In this document: positions 11,807-21,276 of the stretch, one piece after another
Position numbering within the stretch: position 1 is the stretch's first letter
How the letters are laid out: each line of letters opens with the position of its first letter
Source of the DNA: Dryocola sp032051265
GTDB taxonomy: Bacteria > Pseudomonadota > Gammaproteobacteria > Enterobacterales > Enterobacteriaceae
Assembly: GCA_032051265.1 (NCBI GenBank)
Contig: DAMBYU010000006.1
Span: 326,830 to 390,829, forward strand
Direction: 5' to 3'
Length of the DNA: 64,000 nucleotides
Program-made: the position numbers and the translations under genes
Notes under the pieces: model-generated
What the model saw: the letters and a program-made list of their open reading frames with translations, nothing else
Told to the model about the DNA's origin: nothing
Databases searched by the model: none

Positions 11807-11823
11807 AAACAACATGCAAATTT

Positions 11824-13146
11824 TTAGTGGGCGCTGGAGGTCACCTGTCGCCCTGCTGCGCGGTCCCAGACTACGGCGATGATCACCATCGCCACGGTCG
11901 GTAACACCCACGCCAGACCTTGATCGGCAAGCGGTAAGCGCGCAGTCCACGCTGGCAGCAGATCGCTGATGGCCGAAGCCTTGATCCCGTCAATGATACC
12001 AAACATTGTGCTGATGAGCATCGCCGGTGCTATCACACGGCTTGAGTTGTGCCACCACGGACGGGTGAAGCTCAGCACTACCAGCGCGATACACGGCGGA
12101 TAAATGGCCGTCAGTACCGGAATGGATACCTGAATCAGATGGCTCAAACCGAGGTTAGACACCACCATAGAGAACAGGCCGAGGATAAATACCAGCGCGC
12201 GGTAAGAGAGCGGCAGATACTGGCTGAAGAACTCCGCGCACGCGCAGGTCAGGCCGACAGCCGTCACCATGCAGGCCAGGAAAATCAGCGCAGCCAGGAA
12301 GAGACTGCCCGCGCCGCCGAAGGTGTGAGCCACATAAGCGTGCAGGATCGCAGCGCCGTTCGCGTTCTGATCGGCAACAAGAGATGCGCTGTCTGAACCC
12401 AGACGGAACAGCGCCAGATAAATCAGCGTTAAACCAACGCCCGCAATCAGGCCAGCCCAGATGGTATAGCGCGTCAGCAGGCGGGATTCTGTCACGCCGC
12501 GCGAACGGGCCGCGTTAACAATAACGATACCAAACACCAGCGACGCCAGGGTATCCATGGTCAGATAACCGTTCACGAACCCGTTGGAAAACGCGGCATT
12601 TTGATATGCCTCAGTCGCGGCGCTGATACCGCCAGCAGGCCACAGCATGGCTCCCGCAGCCAGCACCAACAGTGCGACAATTTTCACCGGCGCCAGCACG
12701 TGCCCGACGGTATCCAGCAGTTTGCCTGGATAAAGGGAGATGGCGATAACCATAGCGAAATAGACGAGGCTGTAGATAAACAGCGGCAGCTCGCCTGAGC
12801 CGGTCAACGGTGCGATACCTACTTCAAAAGAAACGGTTGCGGTACGCGGCGTGGCAAACAGCGGGCCGACAGCCAGGTAGCAGATAGTAGCCAGCAGCAC
12901 GCCAGCACGACGGCCAATCGGCGAGCTTAAGCTATCGATACCACCACCCACGCGGGCAATGGCGACAATAGTCAACACCGGCAAACCCACGGCGGTTACC
13001 AGGAAGCCAAGAGCTGCCGTCCAGACGTGTTCACCGGCCTGTAAGCCAACCATTGGAGGGAAAATGATATTGCCCGCACCGACAAATAACGCAAAGGTCA
13101 TAAAGCCCAGAGCGATGATGTCGCGAGATTTTAAGTGATGGGTCAT
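11824..13146 (-). CDS. brnQ: Branched-chain amino acid:cation symporter BrnQ (LIV-II carrier)
   Basis: Imports leucine, isoleucine and valine across the inner membrane with a cation gradient. The ATG at 13146 gives 440 residues starting MTHHLKSRDIIALGFM, which matches E. coli BrnQ (439 residues). A longer in-frame extension to 13293 has no family support. About 12 transmembrane segments are visible, with the family stretch FALFVGAGNIIFPPMVG near the N-terminus. It lies between phoR and proY in the conserved order. A 495-bp non-coding stretch separates it from phoR, longer than I would expect from E. coli. Confidence 0.93.
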   Translation of the reverse strand: MTHHLKSRDIIALGFMTFALFVGAGNIIFPPMVGLQAGEHVWTAALGFLVTAVGLPVLTIVAIARVGGGIDSLSSPIGRRAGVLLATICYLAVGPLFATPRTATVSFEVGIAPLTGSGELPLFIYSLVYFAMVIAISLYPGKLLDTVGHVLAPVKIVALLVLAAGAMLWPAGGISAATEAYQNAAFSNGFVNGYLTMDTLASLVFGIVIVNAARSRGVTESRLLTRYTIWAGLIAGVGLTLIYLALFRLGSDSASLVADQNANGAAILHAYVAHTFGGAGSLFLAALIFLACMVTAVGLTCACAEFFSQYLPLSYRALVFILGLFSMVVSNLGLSHLIQVSIPVLTAIYPPCIALVVLSFTRPWWHNSSRVIAPAMLISTMFGIIDGIKASAISDLLPAWTARLPLADQGLAWVLPTVAMVIIAVVWDRAAGRQVTSSAH

Positions 13147-13435
13147 AAAATAATTGCAGCCTGTGGATGTATGGTGTTGAGTTTGCGAAATTTCTCTGCC
13201 GTAAAGCATGGCAAAAAAGCGGCATTTCCAGTTATCGGCAGCGGAAAACACTGATCCTGATCGGTGGCGAAGAATAGTTGGTCGAATTACCACGCAAATT
13301 CAGTCGGTCTGGTAATGCCAAGGGCGCAATTAAAACGCTTATAGCGTTTGAAGACAAGGAGCGATCCTGAAACCAGATTGATATTCTTAATTCCTGAAAA
13401 AAAGCAGTGAATAAATTCAATTACAGGAATTCATT

Positions 13436-13546
13436 ATGGTTCATCGTGCGGTTATTTTATCACCGACGGCCGAATTTTGGTTAACAGGAGGGCAAAAAAC
13501 GTACAACAAAGGCGATCTGGAAAGAGAAATTGACAGGAATGGTTAA
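13436..13546 (+). CDS. Possible small protein of 36 residues
   Basis: In the otherwise empty 13147-13641 interval, an ATG at 13436 preceded by CAGGAATTC opens a 36-codon frame, MVHRAVILSPTAEFW onward, ending in a double stop (TAA TAA). The peptide is hydrophilic and charged at its C-terminus. I do not recognise it. It is too short to judge by composition and could be chance. Apart from this and the hairpin near phoR, I see nothing else in the interval except the brnQ leader. Confidence 0.25.
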   Translation: MVHRAVILSPTAEFWLTGGQKTYNKGDLEREIDRNG

Positions 13547-13588
13547 TAAATGTGCAGTAATTAGATCGCAAACCTGGGATATTCTCAT

Positions 13589-13616
13589 CAGGCCTTCTCC
13601 CGCGAGAGAAGGCCTG
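13589..13616 (-). terminator. Hairpin downstream of phoR
   Basis: A perfect 11-bp inverted repeat, 13589-13599 with 13606-13616 (CAGGCCTTCTC/GAGAAGGCCTG) and a 6-nt loop, 26 bp past the phoR stop. No strong T-run follows on the minus strand. It is either a weak terminator or an mRNA 3'-end-stabilising hairpin. Confidence 0.5.
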
Positions 13617-13641
13617 CATAACGACAAGCTAACTCAGGCGC

Positions 13642-14934
13642 TCATTCACCCGGCACAATCAGTCGCTCAGGCAGTACAAACGAAAACGTCGTTCCACGCC
13701 CCAATGCGCTTTCGATATCCAGCCGCGCCTCATGATGACTCAGGGCGTGTTTAACAATCGCCAGCCCCAGCCCGCTGCCGCCCGTTTGCCTGGAGCGCGC
13801 TTTATCCACGCGGTAGAAACGCTCTGTCAGACGCGGGATATGCACAGCGGAAATGCCCGGTCCGTTATCCGTCACGCTGAATTTTGCCCCCAGCGTTGTC
13901 TTTTGCCAGCTAACGGTAATATGGGTGCCTTCAGGCGTGTGGTTCACCGCGTTGTAAACCAGATTCGAAATCGCGCTGCGCAACTGCTCTTCGTTGCCAA
14001 ATACCTTAAGCGCTGGATTGACATCAAACTGCAACGTCTGCTTTTGTTGGCATAGCGTCTGCGCTTCACGTTCCACCACCCGCAGCATCAGCGGCACGTC
14101 AATTTTTTCATTCAGCGCCATCGCCGGAGCCGCTTCAATACGCGATAGCGTCAATAACTGTTTCACCAGGCCTTCCATACGCGAAGTTTGCTCGCGCATG
14201 GTGCCCAGCGCTTTATCGCGCAGGGGCCCTTCCAGGTTCTGGTCCTGCATCATTTCCAGGTAGCCCTGCAGCACGGTTAACGGCGTGCGTAACTCATGGC
14301 TGACGTTGGCAAAAAAGTTGCGTCGCGCGCCTTCCAGCTGGTGCATCTGCGTAACGTCGCGCGCCACCAGCAGCCACTGCTCATCGCTGTAGGACATCAC
14401 GCGGAACTCCAGATGACGGCCAGTGTTCAGCACCAGGGTCAGCGGACGGGTAAATTCTTTTGTGGTTAAGTAGCGGGTAAATTCCGGGTAACGCAATAAG
14501 TTGAGGATATTCTGGCCGTTATCGTCCGGCCAGCGCAGACCGAGTAGCTGTTGCGCCAGGCCGTTACACCAGAAAATCGTCCCTTCTTCCGTGGTCAGCA
14601 CTACCGCATCCGGGAGCGATTCAGCCCCGCTGCGAAAACGCTTAATCAGATTTCCCAGCTCCTTACGGCGTTTCTTGTTACGTAGCTGCATCTGATGCAG
14701 GCCATACAGCAAAGGCTCCCAGCTACCGCTTCCGGGCGGCGGCGTCATGCTGCGATCCACCCACAGCCACCAGGAAAGACGCAGTAAGTTCCAGAAATGC
14801 CACACCAGCAAAGCGGTAACCGCCGCCAGTAAAAACCAGGGAAGATAGCCAAAAATCAGCCCGAGAATCGCCGCCGGTAAACAGCAGAGCACCAGCTCCA
14901 GCACCAGCCTTTTCCATGACAACCGTTCCAGCAC
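13642..14934 (-). CDS. phoR: Phosphate regulon sensor histidine kinase PhoR
   Basis: A 430-residue membrane-bound kinase that, with the Pst transporter and PhoU, sets the phosphorylation state of PhoB. Two hydrophobic segments at the N-terminus (about residues 10-55) are followed by a PAS domain (about 100-200). The dimerisation and phosphoacceptor helix has His213 in FFANVSHELRTPLT, and the HATPase domain shows VTDNGPGIS and GGSGLGLAIV. It lacks a periplasmic sensor domain, as usual for PhoR. It lies 21 nt downstream of phoB and is co-transcribed with it from the Pho-box promoter. Length is normal (E. coli 431). Confidence 0.96.
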   Translation of the reverse strand: MLERLSWKRLVLELVLCCLPAAILGLIFGYLPWFLLAAVTALLVWHFWNLLRLSWWLWVDRSMTPPPGSGSWEPLLYGLHQMQLRNKKRRKELGNLIKRFRSGAESLPDAVVLTTEEGTIFWCNGLAQQLLGLRWPDDNGQNILNLLRYPEFTRYLTTKEFTRPLTLVLNTGRHLEFRVMSYSDEQWLLVARDVTQMHQLEGARRNFFANVSHELRTPLTVLQGYLEMMQDQNLEGPLRDKALGTMREQTSRMEGLVKQLLTLSRIEAAPAMALNEKIDVPLMLRVVEREAQTLCQQKQTLQFDVNPALKVFGNEEQLRSAISNLVYNAVNHTPEGTHITVSWQKTTLGAKFSVTDNGPGISAVHIPRLTERFYRVDKARSRQTGGSGLGLAIVKHALSHHEARLDIESALGRGTTFSFVLPERLIVPGE

Positions 14935-14955
14935 GCTTCACACTCCTGTAGGAAA

Positions 14956-15645
14956 CTAAAAACGGGTCGAGAAGCGATAGCCCGTGCCGCGTACTGTTTG
15001 TACCATGCGATCGTGACCGGTCAGTTCCAGCGCTTTGCGTAAACGGCGAATATGCACGTCAACCGTGCGGTCCTCCACGTATACATTGGTGCCCCATACG
15101 TGGTTGAGCAGTTGTTCGCGGCTGTAAACCCGTTCCGGGTGGGTCATAAAGAAATGTAAAAGCTTAAATTCCGTCGGCCCCATATCCAGAGGACTTTCAC
15201 CAGTCATTACGCGGTGTGACGACGGGTCAAGGCTCAGCCCCTGCATTTCGATAACTTCTTCCACCGCCATCGGCGAAATACGGCGCATCACGGCCTTAAT
15301 GCGCGCCACCAGCTCTTTAGGCGAGAACGGTTTGGTGATGTAATCATCTGCACCCACTTCCAGACCCCGCACGCGATCCTCTTCTTCGCCGCGTGCGGTC
15401 AGCATCATTACGGGAATTTCACGGGTCAGCGCCTCGCGTTTGAGGTGCTTAATAAACTGAATGCCGGAGCCGCCGGGTAGCATCCAGTCCAGCAGGATCA
15501 GATCGGGGAAAGGTTCGGTAAGACGGTTCACGGCTGCGTCATAATCTTCCGCTTCTACTGGCTGAAAACCGTTTTGTTCAAGCACGAAGCTCACCATTTC
15601 ACGGATGGGAGCCTCATCTTCTACGACTAAAATACGCTTCGCCAT
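14956..15645 (-). CDS. phoB: Phosphate regulon response regulator PhoB
   Basis: A 229-residue OmpR-type response regulator that activates the Pho regulon, including phoA-psiF in this window. The receiver domain (residues 1-120) has the phosphoacceptor Asp53 in LLDWMLPGGSG and Lys105 in the ITKPFSPKEL stretch. The C-terminal winged helix (about 130-229) has the recognition region VYVEDRTVDVHIRRLRKAL. It is the first gene of the phoBR operon, and its promoter carries a Pho box for autoregulation. It is divergent from sbcD. Confidence 0.97.
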   Translation of the reverse strand: MAKRILVVEDEAPIREMVSFVLEQNGFQPVEAEDYDAAVNRLTEPFPDLILLDWMLPGGSGIQFIKHLKREALTREIPVMMLTARGEEEDRVRGLEVGADDYITKPFSPKELVARIKAVMRRISPMAVEEVIEMQGLSLDPSSHRVMTGESPLDMGPTEFKLLHFFMTHPERVYSREQLLNHVWGTNVYVEDRTVDVHIRRLRKALELTGHDRMVQTVRGTGYRFSTRF

Positions 15646-15700
15646 GATTTGCCCTGTTTAAACAACGCCATTGCTAATTTGTGCGACAGTATGCGTCAGA

Positions 15701-15720
15701 TTTGTGACAGATTTATGAAA
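15701..15720 (-). promoter_or_regulatory. Pho box of the phoBR promoter
   Basis: Read on the minus strand the site is TTTCATAAATCTGTCACAAA, two 7-bp direct half-sites of the CTGTCAT type with a 4-bp A/T spacer. It lies about 55 bp upstream of phoB, the position of the PhoB autoregulatory site in E. coli. Confidence 0.8.
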
Positions 15721-15827
15721 AAAATAACGGCCAGATGACTCATTGCTTTGAATTATGACGCGTGGAAGTGCCCTTCGTGACATCTGCCTTTATAATCCCG
15801 GCACGCTTTTTTGCCACAGGACGGATT

Positions 15828-17045
15828 ATGCGCATTATCCACACATCGGACTGGCACCTCGGTCAGAACTTTTACACCAAAAGCCGCGGGCCGGAACATC
15901 AGGCTTTTCTCGACTGGCTGCTGCAGGCGGTTGTTGAGCATAACGTGGATGCAATAATCGTTGCGGGCGATATTTTTGATACCGGCTCGCCGCCAAGCTA
16001 TGCCCGCGAGCTCTACAACCGTTTTGTGGTGCAGCTGCATACCACAGGCTGTCGTCTGGTGGTACTTGCCGGCAATCACGATTCCGTGGCTACGCTTAAC
16101 GAATCCCGCGAACTGCTGGCCTGCCTGAATACTACGGTTATCGCCAGCGCCCGTCACAAGGCGAGCGACCAAACGCTTTTGCTTAACAAAAAAGATGGTA
16201 CGCCCGGCGCGATCCTGTGCCCGATTCCGTTTTTGCGCCCGCGTGATATTCAAAGCAGCCGCGCGGGTCTTAGCGGACACGAAAAACAGCGATCGCTAAT
16301 GGAAGCTATCACCGAACACTACCAGCAGTGCCATGCCGCAGCCGTAGCCGCGCGCGGTGAACAAAAGCTGCCGATTATCGCCACCGGGCATTTAACCACC
16401 GTAGGCGTGACTAAAACTGACGCGGTGCGCGATATCTATATCGGCACGCTGGACGCCTTCCCCGCGCAAAACTTTCCTCCGGCCGACTACATTGCGCTCG
16501 GGCATATCCATCGTGCGCAGTTGATTGGCGGCACAGAGCATATCCGCTACAGCGGCTCGCCTGTTTCCCTGAGTTTCGATGAAACCGGTAAAGCCAAAAG
16601 CGTCTGGCTGGTGGAATTTGCCGAGGGCGCCTTGCATAACGTCACCGCTCTGCCGGTTCCGGTCAGCCAGCCGCTGGCGGTGATAAAAGGCTCGCTGAGC
16701 GAAATCGAAAGGCAGCTTGAACAGTGGCGGGACGCGCCTTGCGAGCCAAAAGTCTGGCTGGATATCGAAATCGCTACCGATGAATATCTGCATGATTTCC
16801 AGCGCCATATTCAACAGCTAACGGAGAGCCTGCCGGTTGAAGTGGTGCTGCTGCGCCGCAGCCGTGAACAACGGGATCGCGTGATTGCCCGCAACCATAA
16901 AGAAACCCTGAGCGAGCTGACCGTGGAAGAAGTATTTGAGCGTCGCCTGGCGCAGGAAGAGACAACCGATGAGCAAGGCAAACGCCTGCGCACGCTGTTC
17001 GCGCAAACCGTGGCAGACCTGCAAGATAACGGGGAGCAAGCATGA
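15828..17045 (+). CDS. sbcD: Exonuclease SbcCD subunit D (Mre11-type nuclease)
   Basis: The nuclease subunit of SbcCD, which cleaves DNA hairpins and double-strand-break ends. The ATG at 15828, behind CAGGACGG, gives 405 residues starting MRIIHTSDWHLGQNF, matching E. coli SbcD; an upstream in-frame ATG at 15762 adds 22 unsupported residues. The metallophosphoesterase motifs are in order: SDWHLGQ (about 7-13), AGDIFDTGSP (about 46-55), LAGNHDS (about 81-87), ATGHLTT and GHIHRAQ. It overlaps sbcC by 4 nt (ATGA), so the pair is translationally coupled. Confidence 0.96.
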   Translation: MRIIHTSDWHLGQNFYTKSRGPEHQAFLDWLLQAVVEHNVDAIIVAGDIFDTGSPPSYARELYNRFVVQLHTTGCRLVVLAGNHDSVATLNESRELLACLNTTVIASARHKASDQTLLLNKKDGTPGAILCPIPFLRPRDIQSSRAGLSGHEKQRSLMEAITEHYQQCHAAAVAARGEQKLPIIATGHLTTVGVTKTDAVRDIYIGTLDAFPAQNFPPADYIALGHIHRAQLIGGTEHIRYSGSPVSLSFDETGKAKSVWLVEFAEGALHNVTALPVPVSQPLAVIKGSLSEIERQLEQWRDAPCEPKVWLDIEIATDEYLHDFQRHIQQLTESLPVEVVLLRRSREQRDRVIARNHKETLSELTVEEVFERRLAQEETTDEQGKRLRTLFAQTVADLQDNGEQA

Positions 17046-20000
17046 AAATCCTTAGCCTGCGCCTGAAAAACCTCAACTCGTTAAAAGGCGAATGGAAAAT
17101 AGATTTCTCACAGGAGCCGTTCGCCAGCAACGGTCTGTTCGCCATCACCGGGCCAACCGGCGCGGGAAAAACCACGCTTTTAGACGCCATTTGTCTTGCC
17201 CTCTACCATAAGACGCCGCGCCTTAATACGGTTTCCCAGTCGCAAAACGATTTGATGACGCGCGACACCGCCGAGTGCCTGGCGGAAGTTGAATTTGAGG
17301 TCAAAGGCGTGGCATACCGCGCATTCTGGAGTCAGAACCGCGCGCGCAATGCCGCAAACGGCAATCTCCAGGCACCGCGCGTTGAGCTTGCGGAAGTTGC
17401 TAGCGGCAAAATCGTTGCCGATAAAATCAAAGACAAGCTTGAATACACCGCCACATTAACCGGTCTTGATTACGATCGCTTTACACGCTCGATGATGCTT
17501 TCCCAGGGGCAGTTTGCCGCCTTTTTAAATGCCGATGCTAACGACCGCGCCTCGCTGCTCGAAGAGCTCACCGGCACGGAAATTTACGGTACGGTTTCCG
17601 CCGCCGTGTTTGAGAAACATAAAAATATGCGCGGCCAGCTTGAAAATCTACAGCTGCAGGCTGCTGGCGTGGCGCTGCTGAGCGAGGAGGAACAACAGCA
17701 GCTAACCGCAAGTTTGCAGGCGCTCACGCTTGATGAAAAAACGTTGCTGGCGGAACAGCAGAAGCTTCAGCTAAATCAGCAGTGGTTAAGCCAGCTTGCG
17801 CAGCGCAATAATGAGCATAACCAGGCCAAACAAACGCTTGCTGCCGCAAACCTGGCCCTGCTGGAAGCGGCACCGCAGTTAGAGAAACTGACGCAGGCCC
17901 AGCCCGCCGAGAAGCTGCGCCCGCACTGGCAGCGCCTGCAGGAGCAGCAAACCGCCCTGCAAAGCACCCGGATCCAGGCAGATAAAGTTGATGCTCGTTT
18001 ACAGCAGGCAACGCAGCGCCGTCAGCAAGTGCGGCTGTTCGCCGCCAGCCAGTCAGCAAAAGTCGCCGAAGAGACTGCGCGTTTGCAGGAGTGGCTAAAA
18101 ACGCACGATCGCTTCCGGCTTTGGGGCGCTGAGCTCGCCGGCTGGCGCATGGCTTTTAATCAGCAACAGCGCGATACGGCTCAACTGCAGGCTTTGCAGC
18201 GCGATATCAACGCCGGGCAGCAAAAACTACAGGCGCTACCCGCTGTTGAACTGGCGCTGAACGCTGATGAAGTAAGCGCTCATTTACAGGCGATCGTCGC
18301 CGCTCGTCCCCGGCGTCAGCAGCTTGCCGCGCTGCAACCGCAGCTCGCTTCCCTTCTGCGGCATAAAAGCCAGCAGCAGCAGGAGCTTGTCACGCTCGAG
18401 CAGCAAATTGTTCAGGGCGATGCGAAGCTGGCGCTTTTGCGGCAGAAATATAAAGAGCGTCGTCAGCATCAAGGCGATCTGGAAAAAGTCTGCGAACTGG
18501 AAAGAAGAATTGTCAGCCTCGAAGCCGAGCGCGCACATTTACAGCCCGACCAGCCCTGCCCGCTTTGCGGTTCTACACAGCACCCGGCGGTTGCGGAGTA
18601 TCAGGCCTTACAGGCGGGCGAAAATCAGCAGCGCCTGATGGCGCTGCAACAAGAGGTTTCAACGCTTGCAGAACAGGGGTCGGCCGCCAAAGCCTTGCTG
18701 GAGGCGCAGCGCCAGCAGCGGGACAAATTACAGGCAGCGCTCAGCACGCTTGATGAGGAAGAGTCCTTATTACGCACCCGCTGGCAGCAGCTTTGCACCG
18801 GGCTGCAACTGGCGCTGACGCCGGATGAGGATCTCAATGGCTGGCTGGAAGGCGAAGCGCTGCGCGAACAGCAGCTAAACCAGCTCAGCCAGCGGATGGT
18901 ACTGGCAGAACAATTGGCTAAAGCGCAGCTCCAGTACGGCAAGCTGGAAGCTGAAATCGCAACCGGTCGCAATGAACTTAACCTCGCGCTGGAAAAAGTG
19001 GCTTTGCAGCGTCCGACTCACGGCGAGGAAAATGAGTGGCTGGCGCAGCGCCAGCAGGAATCCCAAAGCTGGCAACAGCAGTACGAACAGCTGCCGCATT
19101 TACAGCAGCAGCTCAGCACCCTGGAGAGCGTATTAACCGCTTGCGTTGACGATGGTAGCGCGCCGCCTCCGCTGCCTGAAAATGAACAGCTTCTTGCGCT
19201 GCAAAACTGGCATACCCTGCATAGCGACTGCATAGCGCTTGCAAGCGAGTGGAAAACGTTGCAGCAGCAACGCCAGCAGGAAGAAGCCCGCGTGGCTCAG
19301 GCAAACGAGCAACTCCTGAGCGCGCTGGCAGCCAGCTCCTTTGCAAACGTTGCCGCATTCCAGGCGGCTTTGCTTGATGAGCACGAACGCCAGCAGCTGG
19401 AAGCGAAAAAGGCCCAGCTTGAGCAGCAGCATCAGCAACAAACCATCCTTTGCCAGCAGGCGGAAAAATCGCTTACGCAACACCAGTCGGCCCGTCCACC
19501 AACGCTGACAGAAGAGATGGGGCTCGCTCAGTTACAACAGCTGCTTGCCCAAAACCATCAGCAGCTACGTGAAAACACTACGCAGCAGGGCCAGATCCAG
19601 CAGCAGCTTCGCCACGACGCGGAGAACCGCCAGCGCCAGCAGGGGCTGATGCAGGCCATCGCCGAACAGCAGCAGCAGGTGGAAGACTGGAGCTATCTCA
19701 ACGCGCTGATAGGCTCCAGAGAAGGGGATAAATTCCGCCGGTTCGCCCAGGGCCTGACGCTCGATAACCTGGTGTGGCTTGCCAATAATCAGCTCGATCG
19801 CCTGCATGGCCGCTATCTGTTACAGCGTAAAAACAGCGAGGCGCTGGAGTTACAGGTGGTCGATACCTGGCAGGCTGACGCAGTTCGCGACACACGCACG
19901 CTTTCCGGCGGAGAAAGTTTTCTGGTGAGCCTGGCGCTGGCGCTGGCCTTGTCCGATCTGGTGAGCCATAAAACCCGCATCGACTCGCTGTTCCTCGATG

Positions 20001-20197
20001 AAGGCTTTGGCACGCTGGATGCCGCAACTCTGGATACGGCGCTGGATGCGCTGGACACGCTGAATGCGAGCGGGAAAACCATTGGCGTCATCAGCCACGT
20101 GGAAGCGATGAAAGAGCGTATTCCGGTGCAGATCAAAGTGAAGAAGATCAATGGGCTGGGCGTGAGTCGGCTGGCGAAGGAGTTTGCTGTCGGCTGA
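17042..20197 (+). CDS. sbcC: Exonuclease SbcCD subunit C (Rad50-type SMC ATPase)
   Basis: A 1,051-residue SMC-like ATPase that pairs with SbcD. Walker A is GPTGAGKTT (about residues 37-45). It is followed by two very long Gln-rich coiled-coil arms separated by the zinc-hook motif CPLC at about residue 505, then the C-terminal signature LSGGESF and Walker B LFLDEGFG. Length matches E. coli SbcC (1,048). A hairpin terminator follows. In E. coli araJ separates sbcC from mak; here the two genes are directly convergent. Confidence 0.96.
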   Translation: MKILSLRLKNLNSLKGEWKIDFSQEPFASNGLFAITGPTGAGKTTLLDAICLALYHKTPRLNTVSQSQNDLMTRDTAECLAEVEFEVKGVAYRAFWSQNRARNAANGNLQAPRVELAEVASGKIVADKIKDKLEYTATLTGLDYDRFTRSMMLSQGQFAAFLNADANDRASLLEELTGTEIYGTVSAAVFEKHKNMRGQLENLQLQAAGVALLSEEEQQQLTASLQALTLDEKTLLAEQQKLQLNQQWLSQLAQRNNEHNQAKQTLAAANLALLEAAPQLEKLTQAQPAEKLRPHWQRLQEQQTALQSTRIQADKVDARLQQATQRRQQVRLFAASQSAKVAEETARLQEWLKTHDRFRLWGAELAGWRMAFNQQQRDTAQLQALQRDINAGQQKLQALPAVELALNADEVSAHLQAIVAARPRRQQLAALQPQLASLLRHKSQQQQELVTLEQQIVQGDAKLALLRQKYKERRQHQGDLEKVCELERRIVSLEAERAHLQPDQPCPLCGSTQHPAVAEYQALQAGENQQRLMALQQEVSTLAEQGSAAKALLEAQRQQRDKLQAALSTLDEEESLLRTRWQQLCTGLQLALTPDEDLNGWLEGEALREQQLNQLSQRMVLAEQLAKAQLQYGKLEAEIATGRNELNLALEKVALQRPTHGEENEWLAQRQQESQSWQQQYEQLPHLQQQLSTLESVLTACVDDGSAPPPLPENEQLLALQNWHTLHSDCIALASEWKTLQQQRQQEEARVAQANEQLLSALAASSFANVAAFQAALLDEHERQQLEAKKAQLEQQHQQQTILCQQAEKSLTQHQSARPPTLTEEMGLAQLQQLLAQNHQQLRENTTQQGQIQQQLRHDAENRQRQQGLMQAIAEQQQQVEDWSYLNALIGSREGDKFRRFAQGLTLDNLVWLANNQLDRLHGRYLLQRKNSEALELQVVDTWQADAVRDTRTLSGGESFLVSLALALALSDLVSHKTRIDSLFLDEGFGTLDAATLDTALDALDTLNASGKTIGVISHVEAMKERIPVQIKVKKINGLGVSRLAKEFAVG

Positions 20198-20206
20198 GGC
20201 TGCTAT

Positions 20207-20238
20207 TTACCCTCTCCCTTGCAGGAGAGGGTAAAAAA
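20207..20238. terminator. Bidirectional terminator between sbcC and mak
   Basis: A perfect 11-bp stem, 20207-20217 with 20224-20234 (TTACCCTCTCC/GGAGAGGGTAA) and a 6-nt loop, between two convergent genes. An A-run follows on the plus strand and weak T's lie on the other side. Confidence 0.65.
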
Positions 20239-21150
20239 TCATTTCTCCATCGGCCACAGCCATGCCGCGCCGCGCACGCCGCTGGAGTCGCCGTGAGCCG
20301 CCTTGCGGACCGGCGTCTCAAACTCACCGCCAAATACCCACGGTTTTATCAGCTGCGGCACCGTTTTATACAGCCGCTCAACGTTGCTCATTCCCCCGCC
20401 AAGCACAATCACATCCGGGTCAAGGATATTGACGATGTGGGCAAGCGATTTCGCCAGGCGCATTTCGTAACGGCTGACGGCCAGCTCCGCCAGCGGATCC
20501 TGCTGTTCAGCAAGATGCATGATCTCGTTGCCTTTGAGCCTTTTACCGCTCAGACGCTGATAGTCGGAGGCAAAACCGGTACCGGAAATAAAGGTTTCAA
20601 TGCAGCCCTGCTTTCCGCAATAACATGGCACCTCTTCGCGATGGCGCAGTTCATCTTCGTCCATCCACGGAAGCGGGTTGTGGCCCCACTCTCCCGCCGT
20701 GCCGTTACCGCCGATCAGGCTATGGCCGTTGATCGCGATACCGGCGCCGCAGCCCGTGCCGATAATCACCGCAAAAACGATGCCTGCGCCTGCCGCCGCG
20801 CCATCAATGGCCTCGGAAACGGCGAGGCAGTTCGCATCGTTCGCCAGCCGGACTTCGCGCTGCAGCGCATCCGACAGGTCTTTATCAAACGGCTGGCCGT
20901 TAAGCCAGGTGGAGTTAGCGTTTTTCACCACGCGGGTATAAGGCGAAATAGAACCCGGAATGCCAAGGCCCACTGTGCCGCGTTCGCCCGTTGCCTCTTC
21001 AGCAAGGCGCACAAGCTCAACGATGGTGCCGATAGTTTGCTGATAATCATTTTTGGGAGTGGGCAGGCGGTGGCGAAATAGCTGTTTGCCATCGTCCGCA
21101 AGCGCAATCACCTCAGTTTTAGTACCGCCTAAATCAATGCCTATACGCAC
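20239..21150 (-). CDS. mak: Fructokinase Mak (ROK family)
   Basis: An ATP-dependent sugar kinase that acts on fructose and, more weakly, on mannose. It is 303 residues long, as in E. coli (302). The N-terminal phosphate-binding loop is IDLGGTKTEV. The ROK zinc-binding motif is CYCGKQGCIE (about residues 180-190). The catalytic Asp is probably in the WGHNPLPWMDED region or just before it (ANDANCLAV, about 100-108). It is a single gene that converges with sbcC and diverges from rdgC. The call is based on family motifs and the conserved position. Confidence 0.93.
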   Translation of the reverse strand: MRIGIDLGGTKTEVIALADDGKQLFRHRLPTPKNDYQQTIGTIVELVRLAEEATGERGTVGLGIPGSISPYTRVVKNANSTWLNGQPFDKDLSDALQREVRLANDANCLAVSEAIDGAAAGAGIVFAVIIGTGCGAGIAINGHSLIGGNGTAGEWGHNPLPWMDEDELRHREEVPCYCGKQGCIETFISGTGFASDYQRLSGKRLKGNEIMHLAEQQDPLAELAVSRYEMRLAKSLAHIVNILDPDVIVLGGGMSNVERLYKTVPQLIKPWVFGGEFETPVRKAAHGDSSGVRGAAWLWPMEK

Positions 21151-21276
21151 GGAAATGTCCTCATTTGATGAGTGTTATCAACAGAGTAGAAGTACAGCAC
21201 CGTTTAGGCAATGAAACGTGGCGGCTGATTCGCTATCATGCCCGCTGCGTTTCACTGACCTGACCGGGAAAAAATC

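Noticed and set aside
10488..11882. A 464-residue plus-strand frame opposite proY
   Set aside because: Its peptide is rich in His, Arg and Gln with no domain pattern, and the minus strand holds a clear ProY.
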